NCBI RefSeq assembly: GCF_008973755.1
Contig: NZ_WBOM01000011.1
Location: 51,570 to 115,569 of the forward strand
From: Nitrincola alkalilacustris
GTDB taxonomy: Bacteria; Pseudomonadota; Gammaproteobacteria; Pseudomonadales; Balneatricaceae
Direction: 5' to 3'
Length of the DNA stretch: 64,000 nucleotides
Within the stretch, counting starts at the first letter, position 1; every line of letters begins with the position of its first letter. The position numbers were made by a program, and so were the translations under genes. This document shows positions 18,675-27,961 of the stretch, piece by piece. The notes beneath the pieces were generated by a model. That model saw only the letters and a program-made list of their open reading frames with translations, did not search any database and was not told the DNA's origin.

Positions 18675-19211
18675 ATGCGTGTAATGAATGTTGGTAAAGC
18701 TTTGGCACTGGTTGCTGCTGTCGCTATCATGGCTGGTTGTAGTTCAACGAGCACCAGAACCGGTGCCGGTGATACCAGTGGAGCGGCAGGCACGGGTACA
18801 GGCACTGACGGAGCCAGCGCTTATGGAGCTGGAACAGGGGCAGGCGTTTCCGGTGTAGGTCTTGAAGAAGTGGCTACGCTGCGTACCGTATTCTACTTCG
18901 ACTTCGATCGCTCAGTAGTACAGCAGGAAGGCTTTGCTGATCTGGAAGCGCATGCTCGTTTCCTGTCACGTAACCCATCTGTTTCTGTACGTCTGGAAGG
19001 TCATGCTGATGAGCGCGGAAGCCGTGAATACAACATGGCTCTTGGCGAGCGTCGTGCAAATGCGGTTGAGCGTCTGCTTGTTGTTAACGGTGCAGCAGCC
19101 AATCAGATTGAAGCCATCAGCTATGGCGAAGAGCGTCCTGCAGTCACTGGTAGCCATGAAGGTGCCTGGGCTCAGAACCGTCGTGTTGAGCTGAAATACG
19201 TAACGCGTTAA
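18675..19211 (+). CDS. pal: Peptidoglycan-associated lipoprotein Pal
   Basis: 178-aa outer-membrane lipoprotein. The lipobox is MAGC in ALVAAVAIMAGCSS. A Gly/Thr/Ala-rich linker (about residues 25-60) follows, longer than in E. coli Pal. The OmpA-like peptidoglycan-binding domain starts at FYFDFDRSVV, with the conserved GHADERGSREYNMALGERRA block. It anchors the outer membrane to peptidoglycan and cycles with TolB. Confidence 0.97.
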   Translation: MRVMNVGKALALVAAVAIMAGCSSTSTRTGAGDTSGAAGTGTGTDGASAYGAGTGAGVSGVGLEEVATLRTVFYFDFDRSVVQQEGFADLEAHARFLSRNPSVSVRLEGHADERGSREYNMALGERRANAVERLLVVNGAAANQIEAISYGEERPAVTGSHEGAWAQNRRVELKYVTR

Positions 19212-19213
19212 TT

Positions 19214-20041
19214 ATGAAATACTTACTGAAAGGTGTTCTGGCGCTTTGTCTTGGTGTATCCGGGCTTGTACATGCTCAGGTAGATAATGTACAGGTCATC
19301 GAGATCAGCACCAGTGGTCAGCAGTCGCAGGCTCAGCGTCAGCCAGATGTGACAGCTGGCTCCATGGCCGGGCAAAGTGAGCTGTTGCTGGTTGTCTATC
19401 AACTGCAGGAAGAGATCCGCCAGCTTCGTGGTGAGCTAGAAGCTCAGCAGCACAAGTTGAACAGGCTCGAGACAGATCAGCGGGACCGGTATCGTGATGT
19501 CGATCGGCGCCTCAGTGCCCTGATCAACGCTCTGCCTGATCCCGCTGCACCTCCTGCTGTGCCGGCTCCTGAGCCGATACAGTCATCGGCTGGTGCGCCT
19601 TCAGTAAGTCCTCCTTCGGCACCAGTTGCGCCGGCACCGGAAGTAGCTTCCGTGCCGGATGCAACCCGCGCTGATCAGCAGGCGTATGACCAGGCTTTCA
19701 ATCTTGTGCGTGAGCGCAAGTTTAATGAGGCGATCGCTGCCTTTGAAGCCTTCGTTATCCAGTTTCCGAACAGCAGCAATACGGCAAATGGCTATTACTG
19801 GTTAGGTGAGATTCATCTGGCTCAGCAGTCATTGGATATGGCTCGAGTGCAGTTTGAAAGGGTGCTCAGCGACTTTCCCAGTCATGGCAAGGTGCCGGAT
19901 ACACTCTATAAGCTGGGTGTAGTCTATTCCAATCTGGGTCAGCAAGAGCGCTCACGAAATATGATGCAGCGTGTGATTGATGAGTTTCCGCAAAGTACTG
20001 CTGCCAGTCTTGCCAGAAATTTCAGAGCTGCAAACAGCTGA
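19214..20041 (+). CDS. cpoB: Cell division coordinator CpoB (YbgF)
   Basis: 275-aa periplasmic protein starting 2 bp after pal. It has a signal peptide ([19 protein letters not shown]), a trimerising coiled coil ([23 protein letters not shown]), a proline/alanine-rich linker (residues about 112-150) and C-terminal TPR repeats ([44 protein letters not shown]). In E. coli CpoB links Tol-Pal with PBP1B during septation. Confidence 0.94.
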   Translation: MKYLLKGVLALCLGVSGLVHAQVDNVQVIEISTSGQQSQAQRQPDVTAGSMAGQSELLLVVYQLQEEIRQLRGELEAQQHKLNRLETDQRDRYRDVDRRLSALINALPDPAAPPAVPAPEPIQSSAGAPSVSPPSAPVAPAPEVASVPDATRADQQAYDQAFNLVRERKFNEAIAAFEAFVIQFPNSSNTANGYYWLGEIHLAQQSLDMARVQFERVLSDFPSHGKVPDTLYKLGVVYSNLGQQERSRNMMQRVIDEFPQSTAASLARNFRAANS

Positions 20042-20058
20042 TTAAGGGCTTCTGTTTC

Positions 20059-20745
20059 ATGAGTAGTGATTTAAAACGGGCAGTGGTTCTGTTGTCCGGC
20101 GGTCTTGATTCCGCAACGGTTCTGGCTATTGCCAGGAGTCATGGGTATGAGTGCCATGTCTTGAGCTTTGACTATGGTCAACGCTCTCTGACTGAGCTGA
20201 ATGCCGCTCGTGCAGTGGTTGCCCAGCTTGGCGTTGCCCAGCACAAGATTCTGCGACTGCATCTTGAGGATATCGGCGGTTCTGCATTGACGGATCACTC
20301 CATAGATGTGCCCGAAACCTTCGAGGATGAAAGTATTCCTGTTACCTATGTTCCAGCACGTAATACAGTTTTTCTGTCCCTTGCTCTGGGTTGGGCAGAG
20401 GTGCTTGATGCTCAGGCAATCTTTATCGGGGTTAATGCCGTGGATTATTCCGGCTATCCGGATTGTCGTCCTGAATTCATCAAGGCCTTCGAGGTGATGG
20501 CGAACCTGGCGACACGTCAGGGTGTTACCGGCCATCCACTGACGATTGAAACGCCACTTATTGATCTGACCAAGGCCGAGATCATACAAAAAGGTGTCGC
20601 ACTGGGGCTTGATTATGGATTAACGGTATCTTGCTACCAGGCTGATGAACAGGGTCGCGCCTGTGGTGTCTGTGATAGCTGTCGCCTGCGTGCAGCGGGG
20701 TTTGTCGAAGCCGGTGTTCCAGACCCGACACACTACTTCCAGTGA
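20059..20745 (+). CDS. queC: 7-cyano-7-deazaguanine synthase QueC
   Basis: 228-aa ATP-dependent enzyme converting 7-carboxy-7-deazaguanine to preQ0 in queuosine synthesis. PP-loop motif [15 protein letters not shown] near the N-terminus; C-terminal zinc site with Cys residues in [22 protein letters not shown] after AAGGGCT, 17 bp from cpoB. In Pseudomonas, queE lies between cpoB and queC; it is absent here, so QueE must be encoded elsewhere or substituted. Confidence 0.96.
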   Translation: MSSDLKRAVVLLSGGLDSATVLAIARSHGYECHVLSFDYGQRSLTELNAARAVVAQLGVAQHKILRLHLEDIGGSALTDHSIDVPETFEDESIPVTYVPARNTVFLSLALGWAEVLDAQAIFIGVNAVDYSGYPDCRPEFIKAFEVMANLATRQGVTGHPLTIETPLIDLTKAEIIQKGVALGLDYGLTVSCYQADEQGRACGVCDSCRLRAAGFVEAGVPDPTHYFQ

Positions 20746-20766
20746 GTCTCTTCCACATCTGATTTA

Positions 20767-20810
20767 CAGCACGACTATGGTATAATTCGTTCAGGGTTAT
20801 ACCAGTGCTG
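20767..20810 (+). promoter_or_regulatory. Extended -10 promoter inside a large dyad upstream of nadA
   Basis: TGGTATAA-11 nt-TTATACCA is a perfect inverted repeat, enclosed by CAGCAC/GTGCTG arms (5-nt bulge on the left). The left inner arm is itself an extended -10 (TGGTATAAT). A repressor bound to the dyad would cover the promoter of nadA, which begins 58 bp later. It has no T-tract, so it is not a typical terminator of queC. Confidence 0.5.
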
Positions 20811-20868
20811 TTCAATTCAGCATCTCTTAATCCAGCGTTATTCAATTTTTTCGGAATAAGATACTTTC

Positions 20869-21909
20869 ATGTCACAGACAAGCGAACTTGCCGAGCGTAT
20901 TCTGGTTCAGGAACATTTTGCTCAGGAACACCTGCCTTCAGCAGTGACTCCAGAGCAGGAAGCATCATATCGTCAGAAGATTAAGCAACTGTTACATGAA
21001 AAAGACGCTTGTCTGGTGGCGCACTATTATACCGACCCTTTGATTCAGGCTTTGGCCGAAGAAACCGGGGGATGTGTGGCCGACTCGTTGGAGATGGCAC
21101 GCTTCGGTAGCCAGCACTCCGCATCAACACTGCTTGTGGCAGGTGTGCGATTCATGGGGGAAACGGCAAAAATTCTTAATCCGGAAAAACGGATACTGAT
21201 GCCGACACTCGAAGCCACCTGTTCGCTGGATATCGGCTGTCCTGTCGATGAATTTTCTGCCTTCTGCGATCAGTACCCTGATCATGTAGTCGTGGTGTAT
21301 GCCAACACGTCAGCTGCGGTCAAGGCGCGTGCTGACTGGGTGGTAACGTCCAGCATTGCATTGAAAGTGGTGGAGCATCTGTCTGACCAGGGTAAGAAAA
21401 TTATCTGGGCACCGGATCGGCATCTGGGTGAGTATGTACAGCGCCAGACGGGCGCAGAGATGATTCTGTGGGATGGTAGCTGCATTGTTCATGAAGAGTT
21501 CAAAGCCAAAGGGCTGAAGGATCTCAAGGCACTCTATCCGGATGCGGCGGTTCTGGTGCATCCAGAGTCACCTGCTGCCGTTGTGGATCTGGCTGATGTG
21601 GTCGGTTCGACCAGCCAGTTGATTCGTGCTGCCAGTGCTTTACCAAATCAGTTATTCATCGTTGCAACGGATCGCGGCATCCTTTACAAGATGCAGCAGG
21701 CTGCGCCGGGTAAAACCTTTATTGAAGCGCCTACAGGTGGTAATGGTGCAACCTGTCGCAGTTGTGCGCACTGCCCGTGGATGGCAATGAACGGTCTTGA
21801 TAATATTGTTCAGGCGCTGGAAAATCAGACCGAGGAGGTGATCGTTTCTCCTGAGCTGATCAGGCAGGCACGTATACCGCTGCAGCGCATGCTGGATTTC
21901 CCGGTCTGA
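20869..21909 (+). CDS. nadA: Quinolinate synthase NadA
   Basis: 346-aa [4Fe-4S] enzyme condensing iminoaspartate with dihydroxyacetone phosphate to quinolinate in de novo NAD synthesis. Cys residues are at [11 protein letters not shown], and the C-terminal [16 protein letters not shown] supplies further cluster-type cysteines. [17 protein letters not shown] is the usual N-terminal substrate block. NadB is not in this window. A probable regulated promoter lies just upstream. Confidence 0.97.
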   Translation: MSQTSELAERILVQEHFAQEHLPSAVTPEQEASYRQKIKQLLHEKDACLVAHYYTDPLIQALAEETGGCVADSLEMARFGSQHSASTLLVAGVRFMGETAKILNPEKRILMPTLEATCSLDIGCPVDEFSAFCDQYPDHVVVVYANTSAAVKARADWVVTSSIALKVVEHLSDQGKKIIWAPDRHLGEYVQRQTGAEMILWDGSCIVHEEFKAKGLKDLKALYPDAAVLVHPESPAAVVDLADVVGSTSQLIRAASALPNQLFIVATDRGILYKMQQAAPGKTFIEAPTGGNGATCRSCAHCPWMAMNGLDNIVQALENQTEEVIVSPELIRQARIPLQRMLDFPV

Positions 21910-21936
21910 TATCTGTATTCAGACTGACTGTGCTCT

Positions 21937-21966
21937 GGCAGGCTGTTGGTGACCGCACAGCCTGTC
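21937..21966 (+). terminator. Terminator downstream of nadA
   Basis: Stem GGCAGGCTGT / ACAGCCTGTC (one G-T pair) with a 10-nt loop, followed by a T-rich stretch (CTTTCTCTT). It lies between nadA and the convergent protease gene. Confidence 0.65.
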
Positions 21967-22017
21967 AGTCGCTTTCTCTTGTCAGCCTTGCGCTTATCAA
22001 ATAGAACGGGCTGGCGC

Positions 22018-23445
22018 TTAAAGATCTTCTCTGATCTGCCTTCTTATCTCTTCGACCTCCGCTTCCTTCTCTTCAAAACGACTGAGATCTGATGGGCTAT
22101 GGATGCTGTCTCGCTTGGCAAATTCGACCTGGCGTTGTGCGTGGTCAAAATTGCCGGTCAGTAGAAAATAGTCTATCCGTGCTTCATGCACCGCCAGAAT
22201 ATTTCCAAGCAACCCCTCAGTTTCGGCGAGTTGGAACAGGCTGTCGGTATCCGTGGGGTAGTCACGCAGTATCTGACGATAAAGAGCCGTTGCCTGCTGA
22301 AGTTTGCCTGTTTCTCTGGCAGCTGTGGCCAGTAGCTTCCTGACTGGCAGGCTGCCCGGATAGATCTTGTTCAGGGTATTGCTGCGCTCGAAGGCCTGGG
22401 CGTACTCTCCGGCTGCGAGCATGATCTCCACTTCGGTCAGTGCAATGTAGAGATGCTGGCGCCAGTTGGCAGGCAGCTTTTCCAGATGTTCGCGGGCCAG
22501 TGAGGTCTGGCCGTTGCGCATGGCTGCCATGACAATGCCGTAGTCATTTTTGGCTGATGGATTAACTGTATTGTCTGCCTGGTAACGCTGCAGGGTTTGT
22601 GCCGGTTGCTTGCTGAAGTGTACTTCCAGCCTGGTTCTGATGATCTCAAATTCCGGGTTATAGGCTCGCTCTGCAGGTCTTGGCAGAGTTTCGGCACGAT
22701 TGAGCGAGTCGGCAATACGGGATTCAGTGACAGGATGTGTCAGCAGAAACTCAGGAGGTCGTTGCCCGTAGAAGCGATAGTTCCTTTGCAGTCGAGAGAA
22801 CATCTGTGGCATGGCATGAGGGTCAAGACCGGAAGCAACCAGTGTCTGCATGCCGATACGATCAGCCTCCTGCTCATAGCGACGACTGAAGGATAGCTGA
22901 GACTGCGCCTGGGCAGCGATAGTGGTGGACAGAGCGGCTGTCCCTCCTTGTACATCTGCGGCTGATATCAGAATACTGGCCAGTATGCCTGCCAGGACCA
23001 GAGGTCTGGCGCGTCGCTCCTCTTCCAGGCGCTGAGCAAAATGGCGCTGACTCAGATGCGCGAGCTCGTGCGCCAGTACGGATGCCACCTCATCCTCACT
23101 CTCTGCAGCAAGGAAAAGTCCACCATGCACCCCGATAATGCCCCCCGGAACAGCGAAGGCGTTGAATGTGGGGTTGTCGAGCATGATCAGTTCAAGACGT
23201 CTGTCAGTGATCTGGGAGCCTGGTACCAGTCGCCACAGCAGGTCATCAACATAGTGATAGACAATCGGATCCTCAAGCAGCGGCGCTCTGCCTCTGAGTA
23301 TGCGAGCCCAGTTTCGGCCCAGACGATACTCTGCATCAGCGGCAACCATCGCAGCACCGGGGCCGGTGAGGCTGGGGAGGCGAGTATCGGCATAGGTGGT
23401 TTGAAAACCCAATGCAAGCGTTAGTAGCAGAAAAAATCGGATCAT
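22018..23445 (-). CDS. bepA: BepA-type M48 metalloprotease with TPR domain
   Basis: 475-aa periplasmic protease/chaperone acting on outer-membrane protein assembly. It has a signal peptide (MIRFFLLLTLALGFQTTYA), the zinc motif HELAH (in VLAHELAHLSQRHFAQ) and a downstream EQEADRIG motif giving the third ligand. C-terminal TPR repeats include ALYRQILRDYPTDTDSLFQLAE. I chose the ATG at 23445, after AGGACC, where the signal peptide begins; the frame extends 11 codons upstream. Convergent to nadA, as in the Pseudomonas arrangement. Confidence 0.92.
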   Translation of the reverse strand: MIRFFLLLTLALGFQTTYADTRLPSLTGPGAAMVAADAEYRLGRNWARILRGRAPLLEDPIVYHYVDDLLWRLVPGSQITDRRLELIMLDNPTFNAFAVPGGIIGVHGGLFLAAESEDEVASVLAHELAHLSQRHFAQRLEEERRARPLVLAGILASILISAADVQGGTAALSTTIAAQAQSQLSFSRRYEQEADRIGMQTLVASGLDPHAMPQMFSRLQRNYRFYGQRPPEFLLTHPVTESRIADSLNRAETLPRPAERAYNPEFEIIRTRLEVHFSKQPAQTLQRYQADNTVNPSAKNDYGIVMAAMRNGQTSLAREHLEKLPANWRQHLYIALTEVEIMLAAGEYAQAFERSNTLNKIYPGSLPVRKLLATAARETGKLQQATALYRQILRDYPTDTDSLFQLAETEGLLGNILAVHEARIDYFLLTGNFDHAQRQVEFAKRDSIHSPSDLSRFEEKEAEVEEIRRQIREDL

Positions 23446-23596
23446 AAAGGTCCTGACGAGAAGTTCTTTGGTTACCATGTTATCTGTAATAGTATAAGGT
23501 GCGCTTTGATTCTGAAGCGAAAGTTTGTGTCATCTATCTATCTTACCTGATTGACTCATCAGTAAGATTTTGTATCGGTTTCCGAGGTTCCAGGTC

Positions 23597-23833
23597 ATGA
23601 CAGATTACCCCATTGATCAACAGTTGGATGCATCCGGCTTGCACTGCCCGTTGCCGTTGCTGAAAGCCAAGCAGGCGCTTAATCACCTGCAGCCAGGGCA
23701 GATACTTCGTGTCATCGCCACTGATGCGGGGTCTGTCAGGGACTTCAAAGCCTACACTGATCAGTCAGACCATTGTCTGCTTGAATCGTTCGTTGAGCAA
23801 GACAGTTACATCTATATCATTCGCCGCGGTTAG
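23597..23833 (+). CDS. TusA-family sulfur carrier protein
   Basis: 78-aa single-domain protein with the family motif LDASGLHCPLPLLKAK, where Cys carries persulfide sulfur. ATG at 23597 follows CCAGG; an upstream in-frame TTG gives nine extra unlikely residues. At this position Pseudomonas has a TusA paralog reported to affect molybdenum enzymes and nitrate use, so it may not be the tRNA-thiolation TusA. It is divergent from bepA and 17 bp before the AI-2E permease. Confidence 0.85.
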   Translation: MTDYPIDQQLDASGLHCPLPLLKAKQALNHLQPGQILRVIATDAGSVRDFKAYTDQSDHCLLESFVEQDSYIYIIRRG

Positions 23834-23850
23834 GATGGGCAGGAGAGATC

Positions 23851-24924
23851 ATGCTGAAGATCATCAGTAAATGGATTCATCGCTATCTGTCGGATGAGGA
23901 AGCACTGCTTCTTTTCTTCCTGTTAGTGGCGGGGCTTTTTCTTATTCTGATGCTGGGGCGAGCACTTGCCCCGGTTTTCATCAGTATTATTGTCGCATTT
24001 CTGATGCAGGGTGCTGTTAACCGGATAGAGAAGTATATTCCTCGCACGGTATCGGTGTTGCTGGTCTTTTTTGCATTTGTAGCAGCGCTTCTGGCGTTCA
24101 TGCTGATAGTGATGCCGCAGGTCTGGCAGCAGTTGGTAACCTTGTTCAACGAAACGCCGCGCATGATTTCACAGTTTCAGGCGATGCTGCTGGTACTGCC
24201 TGAGCACTATCCCGATCTGATCACCGAACAGCAGGTGCGGCAGTTGATCGGCGTAGCCGCCACCGAGTTGAGCAAGGCTGGGCAATGGGTGCTGACTTTC
24301 TCGCTGCACTCCATTACGAATATCGTGGCGCTGCTGATCTATGTGATTCTGGTGCCGATCCTGGTGTTCTTTTTTCTCAAGGATGGTTCGCACCTGATGG
24401 ATGGTCTGGCCAGATTTCTGCCCGAGAAGCGCCAGATGATGCGCACCATATGGATCGAAATGGATGCTCAGATTGCCAATTATGTGCGTGGCAAGGCGAT
24501 CGAGATTCTTATCGTCGGTGCGGTCAGCTATGTGGTTTTTGCCTTTCTGGGTCTTAATTATGCCGCACTGCTGGCGATCATGGTGGGTGTTTCGGTTGTC
24601 ATTCCCTACATAGGTGCAGCGCTGGTGACTATCCCGGTCGCTGGGATCGCCCTGTTTCAGTGGGGGTGGGGAAGTGAGTTCATGTATCTGATGATTGCCT
24701 ATTTCGTGATTCAGGCGTTGGATGGAAACGTGCTGGTGCCACTGCTGTTTTCTGAGGCTGTCAATCTTCACCCTGTATCCATTATCGTGGCAGTTTTGCT
24801 TTTTGGCAGTCTCTGGGGTGTCTGGGGAGTGTTTTTTGCCATTCCGCTTGCGACTCTGATCAAGTCGGTCATCAATGCCTGGCCAAGTGTGATTGAAGAG
24901 GTTGCGGCGAAGGAGGAAGAGTAG
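23851..24924 (+). CDS. AI-2E family transporter (PerM-like)
   Basis: 357-aa integral membrane protein with about eight hydrophobic segments, e.g. LLFFLLVAGLFLILMLG, VSVLLVFFAFVAALLAFML, IVALLIYVILVPILVFFFL and the C-terminal SIIVAVLLFGSLWGVWGVFF. The family contains TqsA/PerM exporters and some Na+/H+ antiporters; the substrate is unknown. GGAGAG precedes the ATG. It follows the TusA-like gene, probably on the same transcript. Confidence 0.88.
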   Translation: MLKIISKWIHRYLSDEEALLLFFLLVAGLFLILMLGRALAPVFISIIVAFLMQGAVNRIEKYIPRTVSVLLVFFAFVAALLAFMLIVMPQVWQQLVTLFNETPRMISQFQAMLLVLPEHYPDLITEQQVRQLIGVAATELSKAGQWVLTFSLHSITNIVALLIYVILVPILVFFFLKDGSHLMDGLARFLPEKRQMMRTIWIEMDAQIANYVRGKAIEILIVGAVSYVVFAFLGLNYAALLAIMVGVSVVIPYIGAALVTIPVAGIALFQWGWGSEFMYLMIAYFVIQALDGNVLVPLLFSEAVNLHPVSIIVAVLLFGSLWGVWGVFFAIPLATLIKSVINAWPSVIEEVAAKEEE

Positions 24925-24953
24925 GCGGCACCGGCTTTTATGGCTGGTGCCGC
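24925..24953. terminator. Hairpin between convergent permease and bcp
   Basis: GCGGCACCGGC, 7-nt loop, GCTGGTGCCGC (one G-T pair). No strong T-tract on either strand, but the position between two convergent genes suggests transcription termination. Confidence 0.55.
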
Positions 24954-24963
24954 AGGGCGTGCT

Positions 24964-25434
24964 TCAGCTGAGCTGTTTGACGGCTTCCAGTACCTCGTCA
25001 ACATGTCCTTTGACAGAAACCTTGCGCCACTCCTGTCGCAGCACGCCTTCCTTGTCTATCAGGAAGGTGCTGCGTTCGATTCCAAGTGACTCGCGTCCAT
25101 ACATTTTTTTCAGCTTGATCACATCGAAGTGTTTGCACAGGGCTTCATCCTGGTCACTCAGCAGCTCGAACGGAAAGGACTGCTTGGCCTTGAAGTTTTC
25201 ATGGCTGCGCAGGCTGTCTTTGGAAACGCCGAAAATTTCCGTATCGGCAGACTGAAACTGCTCGTACCTGTCGCGGAACTCCTGTCCTTCAGTGGTGCAC
25301 CCAGGGGTGCTGTCCTTGGGGTAGAAATAGATCACGACATTGCGTCCTCGCAATGCGGACAGTGAGATCTCCTTGTCGCTGGTGGCCTGTGCAGTGAACT
25401 CGGGTACGGGTTGGTTGAGTGCTACATTGCTCAT
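24964..25434 (-). CDS. bcp: Thioredoxin-dependent peroxiredoxin Bcp (PrxQ)
   Basis: 156-aa thiol peroxidase. The peroxidatic Cys is in YPKDSTPGCTTEG. The resolving Cys found five residues later in E. coli-type atypical 2-Cys Bcp is missing here (Gln), so it acts through another Cys (e.g. the one in DEALCKHF) or as a 1-Cys enzyme. The catalytic Pro/Thr and the C-terminal RSTFLIDKEG block are normal. Divergent from dapA; the shared region has two inverted repeats. gcvR, usually next to it, is missing. Confidence 0.93.
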   Translation of the reverse strand: MSNVALNQPVPEFTAQATSDKEISLSALRGRNVVIYFYPKDSTPGCTTEGQEFRDRYEQFQSADTEIFGVSKDSLRSHENFKAKQSFPFELLSDQDEALCKHFDVIKLKKMYGRESLGIERSTFLIDKEGVLRQEWRKVSVKGHVDEVLEAVKQLS

Positions 25435-25500
25435 GGTGTTTCATCCTGTGTTAAAAAAAGATCTATCCTACTACGCTAAAAGAGGCATATTCGTTTAAAA

Positions 25501-25519
25501 TATTGTGCTGTTCACAATA
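25501..25519. promoter_or_regulatory. Dyad 1 in bcp-dapA intergenic region
   Basis: TATTGTG-5 nt-CACAATA, a perfect inverted repeat with 7-bp arms, 98 bp upstream of dapA. Candidate operator. Confidence 0.45.
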
Positions 25520-25523
25520 GCAG

Positions 25524-25552
25524 AAGGTAAAGTGGGGTTGAAACTTTACCTT
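25524..25552. promoter_or_regulatory. Dyad 2 in bcp-dapA intergenic region
   Basis: AAGGTAAAGT-9 nt-ACTTTACCTT, a perfect inverted repeat with 10-bp arms, 4 bp after dyad 1. It could be an operator or a leader hairpin of the dapA transcript. No T-tract follows. Confidence 0.5.
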
Positions 25553-25616
25553 GAGTGTTGTGTGGCCGCTGAGTGGTGAGTACCATACGGCATCTGATTG
25601 AATTTTGGAGATAATG

Positions 25617-26492
25617 ATGATTCGCGGCAGTATTGTAGCCCTTGTAACCCCAATGAAAGCCAATGGCGATGTCGATTGGGATGCATTGAAGAGAATCACA
25701 GAGCTCCATATAGAAAAGGGCACAGCCTCGATAGTCGCTGTCGGAACAACGGGAGAATCGGCGACACTGAACTGCGATGAACACATCGAGGTGGTCAAGT
25801 TCATTGTTGATCAGGTGGCTGGTCGTATACCTGTGATAGCTGGCACAGGCGCTAATTCAACCAGCGAAGCGATTGAGCTGACGCAAGCGGCAAAAGAGGC
25901 TGGTGCGGATGCGGTGTTGCTGGTGACACCCTATTACAATAAGCCGACGCAGGAAGGTTTGTATCAACACTACAAAGCTATCGCCGAAGCAGTGGATATA
26001 CCCCAGATACTTTACAATGTACCCGGCCGTACAGCTTGTGACATGCTGCCGGAAACAGTTTTGCGGCTGGTGGGCATTGATAATATCGTGGGTATCAAAG
26101 AAGCAACCGGCAATCTCGAACGTGCACGCTTTCTGATTGACTCGGTTCCTGACGGTTTTGCAGTCTATTCCGGTGACGATGCTACTGCCATTGAGCTGAT
26201 ACTGATGGGCGGTGACGGTAATATTTCAGTCACGGCTAACGTTGCGCCCGGCGAAATGGCAAAACTCTGCCAGTTGGGTCTTGAAGGTGATATAGAGGCT
26301 GCTAGAGCCTTGCAGGAGCAACTGATGCCATTGCACACCAATCTTTTTATTGAAGCGAACCCTATCCCCGTAAAATGGGCCATGCATGAGATGGGTATGA
26401 TTGACTCCGGTATCCGGTTGCCACTGACGCCTTTGTCCGAGCAGTATCATGACGTGGTTCGCGGCGCCTTAAAGCAAAGCGGCATAATCTGA
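25617..26492 (+). CDS. dapA: 4-hydroxy-tetrahydrodipicolinate synthase
   Basis: First enzyme of the diaminopimelate/lysine branch, condensing pyruvate with aspartate semialdehyde. 291 aa when started at the ATG 25617 ([13 protein letters not shown]), six bases after GGAG; upstream in-frame TTG and ATG codons are less suitable. It has the TTGES motif, [10 protein letters not shown] (active-site Tyr) and the Schiff-base Lys in [10 protein letters not shown]. It heads dapA-bamC-purC. Confidence 0.96.
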   Translation: MIRGSIVALVTPMKANGDVDWDALKRITELHIEKGTASIVAVGTTGESATLNCDEHIEVVKFIVDQVAGRIPVIAGTGANSTSEAIELTQAAKEAGADAVLLVTPYYNKPTQEGLYQHYKAIAEAVDIPQILYNVPGRTACDMLPETVLRLVGIDNIVGIKEATGNLERARFLIDSVPDGFAVYSGDDATAIELILMGGDGNISVTANVAPGEMAKLCQLGLEGDIEAARALQEQLMPLHTNLFIEANPIPVKWAMHEMGMIDSGIRLPLTPLSEQYHDVVRGALKQSGII

Positions 26493-26503
26493 CAGGCTTA
26501 CAA

Positions 26504-27904
26504 ATGATAAATAAAGGCTTAGGTATACTGACGATGGCCGGGGCAGCAGTGATGCTGGTCGGTTGTAGCTATATCGAAAAAAATCCGGTCTATGGTGAGC
26601 ATGGAATAATTCGTGATCGCAGCCAGGACTATATGCAGGCTGAAGGTGGAAGTCGCCTGCAGATACCAGAGCATATCAATGCGCGTGAAACCTATGAGCA
26701 GCTTCAGGTGCCTGATGTGGGCGTGACAGCCACCCGGACTGAAGGCCGCTTTCAGGTACCGCGTCCCGAATTTTTCTATGCTGATCCTGTTTCCGATTCG
26801 GTGAGTCTTGCGCGTCTTGATGGCGAGCGGATTATCATGGTGGATGAGCCGATTGCAGATGTCTGGGTCAAGATTCAGGATTTCTGGGATTATAACGGCA
26901 TCGATGTAGCCAGAGCAGATCCCAGACTGGGCATCATGGAGACGGACTGGATCCGCACCGATGGGCGAGAATACGGGTTTGTTGATCGCTGGTTCAAGCG
27001 TCTTACGTTTCAGGGGCTGGAAGGACCAGTTGATAACAAGTTGCGTGTGAGCATTCGTCCTGATCCGGATGACTATGATCGCACCTCTATTCGTATGAGC
27101 CATGTTGCCTTCGCGGCCAGCGATCGTCATGAAGAGGTTGACTGGGATCTGCAGCAGATGGATATCAGCTATCAGTCGGATATGATGTTTGAGATGCTGC
27201 GTTATCTCAGCCGTGCTTCTGCACCGACGACAGCACAGAGCCTGATGGCGATGCAGCAACAACAACAGGCTCGTCCATTGCTGGGTCGTGATTCGCGCGG
27301 CAACCCTGCACTGCGTATCAATGCTCCGGTTGATGAGGTATGGGACCTGCTTGATAGCGTCATTGATGGCACGACGCTTGATGTAGGCACAAGAGACAAG
27401 GAGGGTGGTGTTTTTTACATGAGCTACACTACTTCCACACCGATAGCTGAAACGCGCCGACGTGGTTTCATGGAGTGGCTGACCTCGGAGCGCGAGGAGA
27501 TCAAGCTGAGTACCGGCTTCCTGAGTAGCGCACTGGGTTTCTCTGAGGAGGAGCAGGCCGAGGCGGTGGCTTACTCATCCACTGACGGCCGACTGAGTGG
27601 CCGTTCGGCTGAGGAGATGGCTGCAGATCTGAGTGACCCGAATAATCTTGCCAATCAGGAAGGGTACAAAATCTGGCTGGGTGGAAGGGTAATCTTTGTA
27701 TTCGGTGGCTCTCAGCGCGGTGTATTCAACACCGAGAGTGGCAGCTTCGAGCATACGGGGCGTTACCAGTTGAAACTGAACCGGACACGAACAGGTGTGA
27801 TTATTTCCGTGTTGACGGATCAGGGGCTGGATGCACCTGCGGTGGTTGCTGAAGAGATATTGTGGCAGATAAAAGACCAGTTGCCGTCCAACACGGCTGG
27901 CTGA
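26504..27904 (+). CDS. bamC: Outer membrane protein assembly factor BamC
   Basis: Lipoprotein partner of the BamABCDE machine. The lipobox is LVGC after a short signal (MINKGLGILTMAGAAVML). The N-terminal flexible segment and the two helix-grip domains are recognisable (IMVDEPIADVWVKIQDFWDY; NAPVDEVWDLLDSVI). At 466 aa it is clearly longer than E. coli BamC (about 344). Much of the excess is in the second domain around residues 315-400 (from RRRGFMEWLTSEREE to DPNNLANQ), which looks like an inserted acidic loop. 12 bp after dapA. Confidence 0.88.
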   Translation: MINKGLGILTMAGAAVMLVGCSYIEKNPVYGEHGIIRDRSQDYMQAEGGSRLQIPEHINARETYEQLQVPDVGVTATRTEGRFQVPRPEFFYADPVSDSVSLARLDGERIIMVDEPIADVWVKIQDFWDYNGIDVARADPRLGIMETDWIRTDGREYGFVDRWFKRLTFQGLEGPVDNKLRVSIRPDPDDYDRTSIRMSHVAFAASDRHEEVDWDLQQMDISYQSDMMFEMLRYLSRASAPTTAQSLMAMQQQQQARPLLGRDSRGNPALRINAPVDEVWDLLDSVIDGTTLDVGTRDKEGGVFYMSYTTSTPIAETRRRGFMEWLTSEREEIKLSTGFLSSALGFSEEEQAEAVAYSSTDGRLSGRSAEEMAADLSDPNNLANQEGYKIWLGGRVIFVFGGSQRGVFNTESGSFEHTGRYQLKLNRTRTGVIISVLTDQGLDAPAVVAEEILWQIKDQLPSNTAG

Positions 27905-27924
27905 AAAGATTGATTGCAAAACCA

Positions 27925-27941
27925 GCCCCCAATAAGGGGGC
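27925..27941 (+). terminator. Hairpin between bamC and purC
   Basis: GCCCCC-AATAA-GGGGGC followed by GGTTTCG: a short, very GC-rich stem with a minimal T stretch. Likely a partial terminator or attenuator in the leader of purC, 20 bp before its start. Confidence 0.5.
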
Positions 27942-27961
27942 GGTTTCGTCTGGAGACCTTG

